Below, piece by piece: positions 15,567 through 24,287 of a stretch of DNA of 36,215 bases. Under the pieces are notes generated by a model. The model saw only the letters and a list, made by a program, of their open reading frames with translations, was not told where the DNA came from and made no database searches. The stretch covers positions 1-36,215 of the forward strand of contig BMQD01000039.1 of the NCBI GenBank assembly GCA_014647935.1. The letters are read 5' to 3'. A program made the position numbers and the translations under genes. The stretch comes from Planomonospora parontospora. GTDB taxonomy: Bacteria; Actinomycetota; Actinomycetes; Streptosporangiales; Streptosporangiaceae. The stretch's first letter is position 1. Every line of letters starts with the position of its first letter.

Positions 15567-15628
15567 TTCAAAAACCTCTTCAATAACCTCGAACGTTCAA
15601 CAACCTTCGAAGACCGTTTGTTGAGAGG
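15567..15628 (+). promoter_or_regulatory. Putative res/operator region of the serine resolvase
   Basis: TTCAANAACC occurs three times (15567-15576, 15579-15588, 15596-15605). A degraded inverted copy (GTTTGTTGAG) lies near 15616-15625, just before the resolvase start. Repeated half-sites here are typical of res subsites II and III. Subsite I may have been separated by the tni transposon. Confidence 0.45.
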
Positions 15629-15637
15629 ATTGGAGAT

Positions 15638-16339
15638 GTGACGACCCCTCTGGAGCCGCCCGCCGACCTGCTGGCCGCCTTCCCATCCCGATCCAGTGAG
15701 ATCCGTATCGGTTACGCCCGCGTCTCCACCGGCGGGCAGAAGCTGGAACGCCAGCTCGACGCTCTCACTGCGGCCGGATGCCGGCGGATCTTCGCCGACA
15801 AGAAGTCCGGCAGAACCGCCGAGCGGCCCGAGTTGGCCGCCTGCCACGCCTTCCTGACCGTCGGGGACACTCTGGTGGTGCCGTCGCTGGATCGCTACGG
15901 CCGCTCGCTGGCCGACCTGATCGCCATGGTGGGTGAACTGCGCAAGCGCGAGATCGGTTTCACCTCGCTACACGAGAACCTCGACACCACCACCCCGGGC
16001 GGGCGGCTGGTCTTCCACGTCTTCGCCGCGATGGCCGAGTTCATCCGCGAGCTCATCGTCGCGGGCACCCGCGAGGGCCTGGCCGCAGCCAAGGCCCGCG
16101 GCCGGATCGGCGGCCGGCCCAGCGTGGCCACGCCTGAACTGCTGCAGGCGGCCCGGGACCTGCTGCCCAACCCCGCCCACTCCATCACCTCGATCGCCCG
16201 GCTGCTCGGCGTGAGCCCCGGCACGCTCTACAACCACATCCCAGACCTGCGCGAGCTGCGAGCCAGCCGACCGGCGGCACTGGAAGGGGGCAGATCAAGT
16301 ACGCCGGAAAGGGGTAATAAGGCCGGTCAGAGGCCGTGA
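15638..16339 (+). CDS. tnpR: Serine resolvase (Tn3-type)
   Basis: 233 residues from a GTG with GGAG 6 bases before it. The catalytic domain begins after a 20-residue extension: IRIGYARVSTGGQKLERQLD (nucleophile Ser30), then FADKKSGRTAERPEL, VVPSLDRYGRSLADLIAMVG, GGRLVFHVFAAMAEFIRELI and GLAAAKARGRIGGRPS. A C-terminal helix-turn-helix (SITSIARLLGVSPGTLYNHI) and a short polar tail complete it. Its transposase partner is probably the Tn3 TnpA encoded at 18952-21879. The tni transposon ends only 102 bp upstream, so its promoter and res may be altered. Confidence 0.88.
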   Translation: MTTPLEPPADLLAAFPSRSSEIRIGYARVSTGGQKLERQLDALTAAGCRRIFADKKSGRTAERPELAACHAFLTVGDTLVVPSLDRYGRSLADLIAMVGELRKREIGFTSLHENLDTTTPGGRLVFHVFAAMAEFIRELIVAGTREGLAAAKARGRIGGRPSVATPELLQAARDLLPNPAHSITSIARLLGVSPGTLYNHIPDLRELRASRPAALEGGRSSTPERGNKAGQRP

Positions 16340-16439
16340 CTGTTGTTTACTCGGCATGGCCGTCAGGCGAGCCCGGCGGAGGGACGCGTGATCCACTGTC
16401 CGACAAGTCGCTGGATCTCCGGCATATGATCATGCGCCT

Positions 16440-18524
16440 ATGAGCGACATCACCGAACCCCCGATCGCCCGGGTGGACGTCGTGCGCGAGACCCTTCACG
16501 GCATCACGCTTGAGGACCCCTACCGGTGGATGGAAGCCGGAGGCGAGGAGTTCCACCACTGGCTGGACGGCCAGGCCAGGCATGCCCGCGCGCACCTGGA
16601 CGCCCTGCCGCACCGCGCCGGCCTGCTGACCCGGATCCGCGAACTGGGCAGTGCGCTCACGCAGAACTTCGGCCTGGCGATGGCAGCCGACAGGGTCTTC
16701 GCCCTGGTACGCGAGCCGGACGCCCGCGTACCGGTGCTGACGGTGACCGAGGCCGACGGAGCGAGCAGGGTCCTGTTCGACCCCGGCACGGTGCCCGGCG
16801 ACGGGCACCACGCCATCGACTGGTACGTGCCCTCCCCCGACGGCCGCCACGTCGCCTGCGCCGTCTCCGCCTCCGGGTCGGAGGACAGCTCCATCCACGT
16901 GATCGACGCCGATTCGGGAGCTCTGCGGGAGACGATCCCGCCCACGACGCGTTTCGCCTTCCTGAGCTGGCTGGAAGATGGCCGGTCGTTCGTCTATCAC
17001 CGCTATCCGGAGCAGCACCTGTTGGACAGCCGCTCCTTCCTGCACCAGCTGGGCGCCGACCCGGCGCAGGATGCGGTGGTGCTGGCCCGCGGCCTCAACC
17101 CCCACATTGAGCTGACTCCGCGCGACCGGCCTTTCCTGGTGGTGCCGCCACACGGCGAGTGGATGCTGGCGATCATCTCCCACGGCGCGCTCAGCCCCTG
17201 GCCCTGGACCAGCGAGCAGCTGAGCGACTGCACGATATACGTGGCGCCGCGCGCCGGGCTGGCCGACCCGGCCGCCTGCCCGTGGCGGAAGGTCGCGGGC
17301 GCAGCCGACGGTGTGACCACCTTCGCCACCAGCCGCGACACCCTCTACCTGGTCTCCCACCGGGACGCGCCGCGCTCGCGCGTGCTGGCCGTTCCGTTTG
17401 CCGCACCCGATCTGTCCCGCGCCCGGGTGGTGGTGCCCGCGGGTGAGCGGGTGGTGGAGTCGGTGCGGGTGGTGGGCGACCGGCTGCTGGTGCGCGATCT
17501 CGACGGTGGCGTCAGCCGGGTACGGCACGTGCTCCTGTCCGGCGGCGAGCCCGCCGACCTCCCGATGCCGGTGGAGGGCGCGATCCTGGAGTGGACCACC
17601 CACCCGGCGCGGTCCGAAGCCCTGCTGCTGGTGGCTGGCTGGACCGACGCGCCACGGCTCTACCGCTACGACGGCCAGTGCCTCCAGGACACCGGGCTGG
17701 CGCCCCGCTCACCGGTGGACTTCGGTGATGTGCACGTCCGCATGCTGCACGTGCCCGCGCGGGACGGGACGCCGGTCCCGCTCACGGTCATCCACCACAA
17801 GGACTTGGAGTTGGACGGCGACAACCCGGCCGTGCTCACCGGCTACGGCTCCCACGGGTTCATCGACCTGCCGGAGTTCCGTCCCGAGATGCTTGCCTGG
17901 TACGAGCGCGGCGGCGTCTACGCCGTCGCGCACCTGCGCGGCGGCGGCGCCTACGGCCACCAGTGGCACGAGGCCGGGCGCGGCGAACGCAAGGAGGCCA
18001 CCATCACGGACCTCATCGACTGCGCCGAGCATCTCATCGCCCTCGGCTACACCCGCCCGGGACGGCTGGCCGCCGAGGGCGCCAGCGCCGGCGGCATCCC
18101 CACCGGCGGCGCGCTGGTGCGCCGCCCCGATCTGTGGGCGGCCATGGCGATGCACGCGCCGACGGTGAACGCCACGCGCAACGAGTTCACCGAGAGCGGG
18201 CCGATCAACGTGCCCGAGTTCGGCAGCTTCACCACTGAGGAGGGCCTGCGCGATCTGCTGATCATCGATGCCTACATGCGGGTCCGGGACGGCGTGCCGT
18301 ACCCGGCGGTGCTGCTGACCACCGGCCTGCGCGACGCGCGGGTGCCGCCGTGGCAGCCGGCGAAGCTGGCCGCCCGCCTTCAGGCGGGCACGGCTTCCGG
18401 CCGACCGGTGCTGCTGCGCGTCGAGGAACACGGCGGGCATGGCGTCGGCTCGACCAGAGACCAGGAGCAGGCACTGCTCGCCGACGTTCTGGCCTTCGTC
18501 CTGCACGCGTCCGACGACTCATGA
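16440..18524 (+). CDS. Prolyl oligopeptidase (S9A family)
   Basis: 694 residues. An N-terminal beta-propeller (about 60-420) is preceded by the family's LEDPYRWME motif. The C-terminal alpha/beta hydrolase has Ser549 (EGASAGGIPTGG), Asp632 (GLRDARVPPWQ) and His667 (EHGGHGVGS). The nucleophile elbow is G-A-S-A-G-G instead of the usual G-G-S-N-G-G. AVAHLRGGGAYGHQWHEAG is also typical. These enzymes cut short proline-containing peptides after Pro. No signal peptide is seen, so it is probably cytoplasmic. It lies between the resolvase and the Tn3 transposase and is likely transposon cargo or trapped chromosomal DNA. A possible downstream gene overlaps its stop (ATGATG). Confidence 0.9.
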   Translation: MSDITEPPIARVDVVRETLHGITLEDPYRWMEAGGEEFHHWLDGQARHARAHLDALPHRAGLLTRIRELGSALTQNFGLAMAADRVFALVREPDARVPVLTVTEADGASRVLFDPGTVPGDGHHAIDWYVPSPDGRHVACAVSASGSEDSSIHVIDADSGALRETIPPTTRFAFLSWLEDGRSFVYHRYPEQHLLDSRSFLHQLGADPAQDAVVLARGLNPHIELTPRDRPFLVVPPHGEWMLAIISHGALSPWPWTSEQLSDCTIYVAPRAGLADPAACPWRKVAGAADGVTTFATSRDTLYLVSHRDAPRSRVLAVPFAAPDLSRARVVVPAGERVVESVRVVGDRLLVRDLDGGVSRVRHVLLSGGEPADLPMPVEGAILEWTTHPARSEALLLVAGWTDAPRLYRYDGQCLQDTGLAPRSPVDFGDVHVRMLHVPARDGTPVPLTVIHHKDLELDGDNPAVLTGYGSHGFIDLPEFRPEMLAWYERGGVYAVAHLRGGGAYGHQWHEAGRGERKEATITDLIDCAEHLIALGYTRPGRLAAEGASAGGIPTGGALVRRPDLWAAMAMHAPTVNATRNEFTESGPINVPEFGSFTTEEGLRDLLIIDAYMRVRDGVPYPAVLLTTGLRDARVPPWQPAKLAARLQAGTASGRPVLLRVEEHGGHGVGSTRDQEQALLADVLAFVLHASDDS

Positions 18525-18900
18525 TGGCGACAGACATGTCGGGCACGGCACGAGCCCTCAGCCACATCGCGGTCCTGCCGTCCGGTGGCCCGGTCGATCC
18601 CGGCCTGTGCGTGACGCTCAACCTCCACCCCGACGGCCCGGTGGGCGAGCTGACGATCCTCGACAGGCCAGCGAGGACGGCGTCTACCTGTCCCAGTTCG
18701 TCACCGGGACCGGCCACAGGGGCCTGACCACCCATCCCGGCGGGGACCGGTGGCGCTGGAAGAGCCGCATCTTCGCGCGGGCGCCTACGACGAGGCGCCC
18801 GCGCGACAAGGTCGAGCAGGCCGTCACCGCGTGGGTGGCGGCGCGTCGTCACGACGTCGCCTACCGCGGCAAAGCCATCAAAGGGCCGTGGTGGCGGGCG
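18521..18900 (+). pseudogene. Frameshifted hypothetical gene
   Basis: An ATG overlapping the peptidase stop opens a plausible frame (SGTARALSHIAVLPSGGPVD, then LCVTLNLHPDGPVGELTILD). It loses sense at about 18670. From there the -1 frame continues sensibly (SEDGVYLSQFVTGTGHRG, RWRWKSRIF, DKVEQAVTAWVAARRHDVAY). One missing base would join them into a protein of about 125 residues. The family is not recognised. The 3' end runs into the Tn3 transposase tail, so truncation by insertion is possible. Confidence 0.4.
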
Positions 18901-18951
18901 CTCGGGCGGCGGCCGGGCGGTGACGAGGGCCAGGAGGACCAGAAGCTGCGT

Positions 18952-21879
18952 TCAGGCGACGCCGGACAGATCCAGGCGCTTGTCCATGTCGAGGTGGAAG
19001 CGGCCGTAGGGGTTGATGTGCGACCAGAACAGCGGTGACAGGCCGCGCCGGTCCTCGGCCGTGAGCCGCCGGGCCCAGGCCGGGTCGGCCAGCACCGCCT
19101 GCAGCAGCAGGGTGTTGACGTAGACCAGGCAGGATTGCAGCAGGTGCAGCGCCAGCATGGAGACCTCGGCGTGCTCACGTTCGGCGCCAGTCAGCACGCC
19201 TTCCTTGCCGTAGAAGATCGCATCGTTGGCGCCGTTCCAGTTCTCCACCACCTGCAGGCCGCTGTTGATCTCGCGGCGCAGGTCCTCGCTCGCCAGGTAG
19301 TCGCAGGCGAAGACGGTGCGCACCACCCGGCCGAGCTCCTCCATCGCCCGGTAGACCGGCTGCTTGGGGCCGCCCTTGGCGAACCGGCGCAGCACCTGCT
19401 CGGCCTCGGCGGTACCGAGCCGCAGCGCGGTCGCGTATTTGATCATCTGGTCGTAGTGGCGGCCGATGAGGTCCCAGTCGATGGGCCGCTGCTTGAGCAC
19501 CCGCTCCAGGCGCGGCCAGCGGTTCGGGCCGGCCTCGGGCGCATACAGCCGGATCGAGCCGATGGTCTTCAGCCGGGGCAGCAGCCGAAACCCCAGCAGT
19601 TCGGTGAAGGCGAACCCGACGACCGAGGCGCCGTGGGTATCGGTGTAGTTGGCCTGCACGTCCGCGTCGGTGCAGTGCCGCAGCAGCCCTTCGATCATCG
19701 CCGCGACCTCCGAAGAGGAGCAGCTTTTCAGCTGGGAGTAGATGCAGGCGCGGCCTTTGTCGACGTGCCAGTAGATCATCACGCCGTAGCCGCCGTAGCG
19801 GGCATGGAACTCCGTCATCAGGTTCGACTCCCACGAGCCGAACCGCTTGGAGTCCGAGGCGGTGGCCGTCGCCTCGCCCCACCAGGCCGCATCCCGCATG
19901 GCCAGGGTCTCGTTGACCACGCACGCGATCGCCGCGCGCAGGTTGTCGCGGGTGATGTAGGTCGCGCGGACGCGGCGCAGGGCGGCCTCGTCCTGGCCGT
20001 GCTCGCCGGTGGCGGCCATCTGCCGGATGCCCATGTTGGTGCCCAGCGCGAACAGGCACAACAGGAGCCGCCGCTGCACGGTCGCCTTGTCCAGCACCTC
20101 GCGGCTGGCCACCGAGGAGAACGCATCGGTGAACCGGGTGAGGAACGCGGCGTCCTTGAGGATGTCGAGCAGGTCGATGGTGCCCCAGCGGCGCTGAACC
20201 TCAGCCTTGAGCGCGGAAAGGTTCGTCGGCTCGGCCTGCTTGGCCAGCTTGGGCACGCTGATCCACGGCTGGCCGCCGCGGGTGATGATGCGCACCCCGC
20301 CTGTCGTGCCCTGGGCCAGGGCGGCATCCAGGCGCTCTAGCGCGCTGCTCATCCGCGTCTGCAGGTCGGCGATGAACGCGGCCGCATCCCGCGGTTTGGC
20401 CAGGGCGGCGTAGTGCACGTCGCGGTTGTCGTCGAAGTCACCGGGCAGGTCCTCCTCCGGGTCGCGCCAGCGGCCGGCGCCCTCGACGTGGACCTCCCGG
20501 CGGCGCAGCGCCTCACGTAGCGCGATCAGCACGCACAGCTCGTACGGGACGCGCTCGATCCGGCCGCTGGCGGCATCGGTGACCGCCTCACTCCAGGCCT
20601 TGGGCACCACGCCCTCGACCGGCACGACCTCCTCGGCCGGGTACAGCCGCTCGTCGCCGGGGGCGCCCGTGTAGCGGGCCAGCAGGTTGATGGCGTCCAT
20701 CACCGGCCGGTAGGCGGTGTTGTTGCACCGGAAGACCAGCGCGCCCAGCAGCGGCGCCAACATCCGCCGGTAGTAGTGCGAGTAGGAGCCGCGCAGCTGG
20801 TAGCGCACCCGCTCAGCGATGACCTTCTCAGTGGCCATCAACTCCCGGGCCAGCTCCCGCAGCGTCTTCTCCCCGCCCGGCACCGCGGGAAAGACCACAG
20901 CCCGGACGGTCTCGTCGGGACGCTCCAGCGCGGCGGTCACCATCCGAGTGAAGATCCCGCGCTTGCCCGGCACCGGGGCCAGCTGGCCGATCAGCTCCTT
21001 TTCCACCCGCTTTTCCGCCCGGGCGCCGATCCGATGGATCAACCCGATCAGCAACTCCACCAGCGCGTCGACCAGCTCGGCCTGCCGCGTCCAGCACAAC
21101 GCGGTCAGCAGCGTATAGCGCACGGGGGTATCGCAGGCGAGAAAGTCCGAGGGGTACATCCGGGCCGCCCGCGCCCGCCAGGCCGCCACGATGCGGTCGG
21201 AGACACCGGCGAAGACCTCCTCGCCCAGGCCCAGCCCACGCACCGTGGCCAACTTGCCGATCTCGGTCAACAGCGTCTCCAGCCCCAGCGGACCCGGATC
21301 GGCCTTCAGCTGCGCCAGCAGCCCCGGCCGGGCCAGCAGCTCCTCCAGCCGGCCGCACACCAGAGGCCCGAGCCGGTGTGTGATCTGCGCGGCGAAGGCG
21401 TCCTCGAACCGGCGCCCCGCCGAGGCGACCACCCGTTCGACCTGGCCGTCGCTGGGCGGCTCGATCTTCTCGCTGCGGCAGCGCCGCAGCAGCGCGTCGG
21501 CCAGGCGGCCGGAGTCGGTTTCCACCGGACACACCTCGGCGGCCAGCCAGCGCGCCCACCGCTCCTCGTCGTCCTCGCCGGCCGGCCGGGTACCGAAGGT
21601 ACGGCGGATCTGCGCCCGGTGGTACTCGATAGTCCGGCCGTGCCAGGCATACTTGGCGAACAGGGACGGCTCCACCTTCACCAGTGAGGCGACGTAGTCG
21701 ACCGCGGCCGGTGGGACTTCTTCGGGGTAGGCGGGGAAACGGCCCTCGATCTCGTAGAACTTCAGCAGCAGCGCGAACCCCAGCCGGGTCGCGCCGCTCT
21801 TGTTGCCCACCAGGCCCCAGTCGCCCTCGACCAGCGTCCAGGCATCGATCAGCTCGTCCGGCTCCCACTCGCTCCGCAT
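18952..21879 (-). CDS. tnpA: Tn3-family transposase
   Basis: 975 residues from ATG 21879 ([16 protein letters not shown]), with GAGGAAAGG upstream; full length for the family. The N-terminal DUF4158-like DNA-binding part has [20 protein letters not shown]. The DDE core has Asp in [13 protein letters not shown], Asp in [15 protein letters not shown] and Glu in [17 protein letters not shown]. The C-terminus [16 protein letters not shown] is diagnostic. It makes cointegrates that the resolvase at 15638-16339 could resolve. I could not identify the 38-bp terminal inverted repeats on either side, so the ends of the Tn3 unit remain undefined. Confidence 0.93.
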   Translation of the reverse strand: MRSEWEPDELIDAWTLVEGDWGLVGNKSGATRLGFALLLKFYEIEGRFPAYPEEVPPAAVDYVASLVKVEPSLFAKYAWHGRTIEYHRAQIRRTFGTRPAGEDDEERWARWLAAEVCPVETDSGRLADALLRRCRSEKIEPPSDGQVERVVASAGRRFEDAFAAQITHRLGPLVCGRLEELLARPGLLAQLKADPGPLGLETLLTEIGKLATVRGLGLGEEVFAGVSDRIVAAWRARAARMYPSDFLACDTPVRYTLLTALCWTRQAELVDALVELLIGLIHRIGARAEKRVEKELIGQLAPVPGKRGIFTRMVTAALERPDETVRAVVFPAVPGGEKTLRELARELMATEKVIAERVRYQLRGSYSHYYRRMLAPLLGALVFRCNNTAYRPVMDAINLLARYTGAPGDERLYPAEEVVPVEGVVPKAWSEAVTDAASGRIERVPYELCVLIALREALRRREVHVEGAGRWRDPEEDLPGDFDDNRDVHYAALAKPRDAAAFIADLQTRMSSALERLDAALAQGTTGGVRIITRGGQPWISVPKLAKQAEPTNLSALKAEVQRRWGTIDLLDILKDAAFLTRFTDAFSSVASREVLDKATVQRRLLLCLFALGTNMGIRQMAATGEHGQDEAALRRVRATYITRDNLRAAIACVVNETLAMRDAAWWGEATATASDSKRFGSWESNLMTEFHARYGGYGVMIYWHVDKGRACIYSQLKSCSSSEVAAMIEGLLRHCTDADVQANYTDTHGASVVGFAFTELLGFRLLPRLKTIGSIRLYAPEAGPNRWPRLERVLKQRPIDWDLIGRHYDQMIKYATALRLGTAEAEQVLRRFAKGGPKQPVYRAMEELGRVVRTVFACDYLASEDLRREINSGLQVVENWNGANDAIFYGKEGVLTGAEREHAEVSMLALHLLQSCLVYVNTLLLQAVLADPAWARRLTAEDRRGLSPLFWSHINPYGRFHLDMDKRLDLSGVA

Positions 21880-22378
21880 CCGCGCGCCCTTTCCTCGATC
21901 ACCGATCCCCGACGAATGGAGATCACGATCAAGGGGAAGGTGTCCGCTACCGGCAGGTATGCACCACCCGTGATGGTTACGCACTGAAGTTGATATCTAC
22001 CGGTCAGTTACTTTGCGGCTCGCCGTAACTTCGGGAGCACTGGGCCGTACAGAAGCTGCCCGCGCTGGTGCGCTCCTTTTTCGCCGATCCGCTCTGGCCT
22101 ACATCGGGGAATGCCTCTGAAGAGTTCGGAAACCTACGAACTGGTTAGATATAATCGGCAATCGTCCGGCCTCCCAGCGGGCGAGGTGTCAATAGAGCTT
22201 GCACGCGAGCGGTCATCACGCATCCCCAAAGCGCTCGAACGACCATTAAAGGATTGATGCCTGGCGGAACGTTTTATTCAACGAACTAATGGTAGCCGCA
22301 GCAGTCTATCCCTCTCCAGACTTAATGGTATAATAATATGAAATACAGTGTCTATATTTGAGGATTTTAGGGTACACA
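21880..22378. other. Gene-free stretch beyond the Tn3 transposase start
   Basis: No convincing reading frame. Composition changes from GC-rich (to about 22120) to AT-rich (from about 22130), so a junction between the transposon side and other foreign DNA probably lies here. A short dyad (AGTTAC and GTAACT, 22006-22035 region) is visible, but no clear Tn3 terminal repeat. Confidence 0.4.
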
Positions 22379-22807
22379 ATGAAAGATGGGGACAAAGAGC
22401 AGGATCAAAGCCTAATTGAGCTCGCCCGCTCCTATTTGGACGAGGGAGACTCTTTTCCGGATTCTCTATATCCAGACATGAGGGTGCGGAAAATCATCAC
22501 TGACCGCGTGCCTGAAATGGAGGAATTTATTCGCAGACTCGAGGAGGATGCGGAGGAGGATGGTGGATGTGTGACGCTTTGGAATTATATATACGGCCTG
22601 GCTGACACCCTATTCTCCGCTATTGAGGAAAAAAATATTGATTTATCATTCCGATGTCTCCAAGCGACAGAAGAGCTTCTAAAATACCCCTCTCTTCATG
22701 TAAGGGAGCTTGTTGTCGAACAAATAGTCGAAAGCCTCTCGGAGCTCCCTTCCGAAATTTATGATCTGTGTGGACCTCGAACTGTCGAACAGATGGGAAA
22801 TCTATAG
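22379..22807 (+). CDS. AT-rich orphan, immunity-like hypothetical protein
   Basis: 142 residues from ATG 22379 (MKDGDKEQDQSLIELARSYL); a TTG at 22358 would add 7. It is highly acidic (MEEFIRRLEEDAEEDGG), then all-helical: WNYIYGLADTLFSAIEEKN, CLQATEELLKYPSLHVREL, VVEQIVESLSELPSEIYDL. The helical-repeat layout resembles DUF7674-type and other HEAT-like immunity families found near polymorphic toxins; this is resemblance only. Composition is much more AT-rich than its neighbours. No toxin gene lies directly upstream. The motif ATGAAAGATGG at its start recurs at 22822-22832. Confidence 0.55.
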   Translation: MKDGDKEQDQSLIELARSYLDEGDSFPDSLYPDMRVRKIITDRVPEMEEFIRRLEEDAEEDGGCVTLWNYIYGLADTLFSAIEEKNIDLSFRCLQATEELLKYPSLHVRELVVEQIVESLSELPSEIYDLCGPRTVEQMGNL

Positions 22808-22857
22808 CTGGTGGACTGAGCATGAAAGATGGGAGTTGTGCCGCTTCGGCAATCTAG

Positions 22858-22903
22858 CCTTGATCTTTCGCGATCTTCGTTTGGTCGGCTGAAGCGTTCG
22901 GCT
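22858..22903. repeat. ISKra4-like terminal sequence, copy 2 (solo)
   Basis: Nearly identical to 3347-3390: the first 23 bases are unbroken, then one base change, a 2-nt gap and one further change. There is no transposase sequence next to it. It is a solo IS end left by deletion or recombination. Confidence 0.6.
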
Positions 22904-23037
22904 ACGGTGTGTTTTCGCGACCTAGCCAGCGCAATCACCCGGCTGTCGCGCCGGGTGGGCGGGGTTCCCCTGGCACGTTGGATTCCTCCTACTCGGCCTG
23001 GAACTCCTGTAGCTCCGGCGAGCCGCCACTGTGTTGA

Positions 23038-23979
23038 TCAGTGGGCACGGCGGCGGGGTGCCAGCACCTCGGTGACCTTGGCGATGGCCTCAGCGCCGGG
23101 TTTGACGTAGCGCATGGCGGTGCGGGGGTTCTTGTGCCGGGTCTTGCCCATGATGAGCTGCAGCGGGATCTCCGCCTCGCCCAGATGGGTGGCGGCGCTG
23201 TGGCGCAGCTGGTGCAGGTCGAGCCCGGCGTAGGTGTCCAGCAGGACGCGGGCGCGATCGTAGCCGAGGCGGGCGCGGCCGGTGTGCGGGCAGATGTCGG
23301 CGGCCGCGGGCCGGCGAGCAGGGACGGGGCGGCGCTCGGACAGGAACAGCGGGCCATGGGTCCGCGACGTGCCGTCGGGCAGACGAAGCAGGCGGGGCAG
23401 CAGGTGGGCGGTGCCGGACTCCCAGTACACCCACTCGACGGCGCCGCCCTTGGAGCGGACCGGGGCCCGGCGACCTTCCAGGTCGAGGTCCTCGACGTTC
23501 AGGGCGAGGACCTCGGCGGCGCGAGCCGCCGTTTCATACAGCATCCGCCACAGCGTCTTCTCCCGCAGGGGAACGTCGCGGCGGCTCAGCAGCCGGTGGA
23601 TCGCGCTCTTGGCCACGGCGCGGGTCTCGTCGGCCCTCTCACGGCGCCGTTCGGCCTCGGCCGGCACCGACGGGGCGGTCCAGTACTTCTTGGCCTGGCA
23701 CCAGGCCAGCCAGGAGGCGACGGCGGCGCGGTTGCGGTTCCAGGTCGCCGGCGCGCGCTCGCCCCACAGCTCGGTCAGCGCGGCGCCGATCTCGCTGTCG
23801 GTGACTTCGGCCAGCGGCCGGTCGCGGCCGAGCAGGGCGATGACGCGGTCGATGGCCGAGGCGTAGGCGCGGTGGGTGTTGGGGTTGGCCGTGCGCGCCG
23901 TGGACAGGAAGGCGTCGGCGGCCGCAGTGAGGGTGACGTGCCCGCCGCGCAGCACGGCGACCTTCGGCGCCGCGCTCAT
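23038..23979 (-). CDS. Tyrosine recombinase/integrase
   Basis: 313 residues from ATG 23979 (MSAAPKVAVLRGGHVTL); the frame extends to 24129 but that part crosses dyads and looks non-coding. It has an N-terminal core-binding domain (NPNTHRAYASAIDRVIALLG; WNRNRAAVASWLAWCQ). The catalytic domain has Arg in YETAARAAEVLALN, Lys in VRSKGGAVEWVY, the LDLHQLRHSAATHLGE box, and MGKTRHKNPRTAMRYVKPG with the final His and nucleophile Tyr. It is not closely related to the transposon-borne recombinase at 12868-13824. It could be the integrase of another island or a lone mobile recombinase. Confidence 0.85.
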   Translation of the reverse strand: MSAAPKVAVLRGGHVTLTAAADAFLSTARTANPNTHRAYASAIDRVIALLGRDRPLAEVTDSEIGAALTELWGERAPATWNRNRAAVASWLAWCQAKKYWTAPSVPAEAERRRERADETRAVAKSAIHRLLSRRDVPLREKTLWRMLYETAARAAEVLALNVEDLDLEGRRAPVRSKGGAVEWVYWESGTAHLLPRLLRLPDGTSRTHGPLFLSERRPVPARRPAAADICPHTGRARLGYDRARVLLDTYAGLDLHQLRHSAATHLGEAEIPLQLIMGKTRHKNPRTAMRYVKPGAEAIAKVTEVLAPRRRAH

Positions 23980-24097
23980 GCTGGCCGCCGGGCGGGGCTC
24001 GTTGAACCGGCTGGGGGGATGTACCGGATAACGCGCCGGAGTCGCGCACCGCCCTGGCGAAGGCATCCCCTGGTCGACGCGCTGCCATGATCGCTCG

Positions 24098-24140
24098 TGT
24101 ACGTGAGAATAGCCCATTATCACGTACATGGGATAGTGGG
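24098..24140. promoter_or_regulatory. Overlapping dyads upstream of the tyrosine recombinase
   Basis: TGTACGTGA (24098-24106) and TCACGTACA (24120-24128) form a perfect 9-bp inverted repeat with a 13-bp spacer. It overlaps CCCATTATC and GATAGTGGG (24113-24121 and 24132-24140, one mismatch). Either could be an operator or the recombinase's own crossover site. The remainder of 23980-24287 shows no gene. Confidence 0.45.
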
Positions 24141-24287
24141 CGAACCGAGGGGTCCCGCGGCGATCATCAGCGCGCCGACATAGGTTTTCTCTCCGTGCCG
24201 CTGTTGCTCAGAAAATTCGCGGTCCTGTCCTGGTAGGAGGTGAAGCGGGGCGGCGTTGCGAGCTGTGGCCGTCAACCTCGATGGTGG

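Noticed and set aside
15392-15847. N-terminal extension of the passenger membrane protein across the transposon right end
   Set aside because: The extension covers the end repeats and the start of the resolvase gene, and has no membrane or domain character. The GTG at 15391 is the sensible start.
18850-22040. Terminal inverted repeats of the Tn3 element
   Set aside because: I compared sequence beyond both ends of tnpA and found no convincing 38-bp inverted match, so I do not assign ends.
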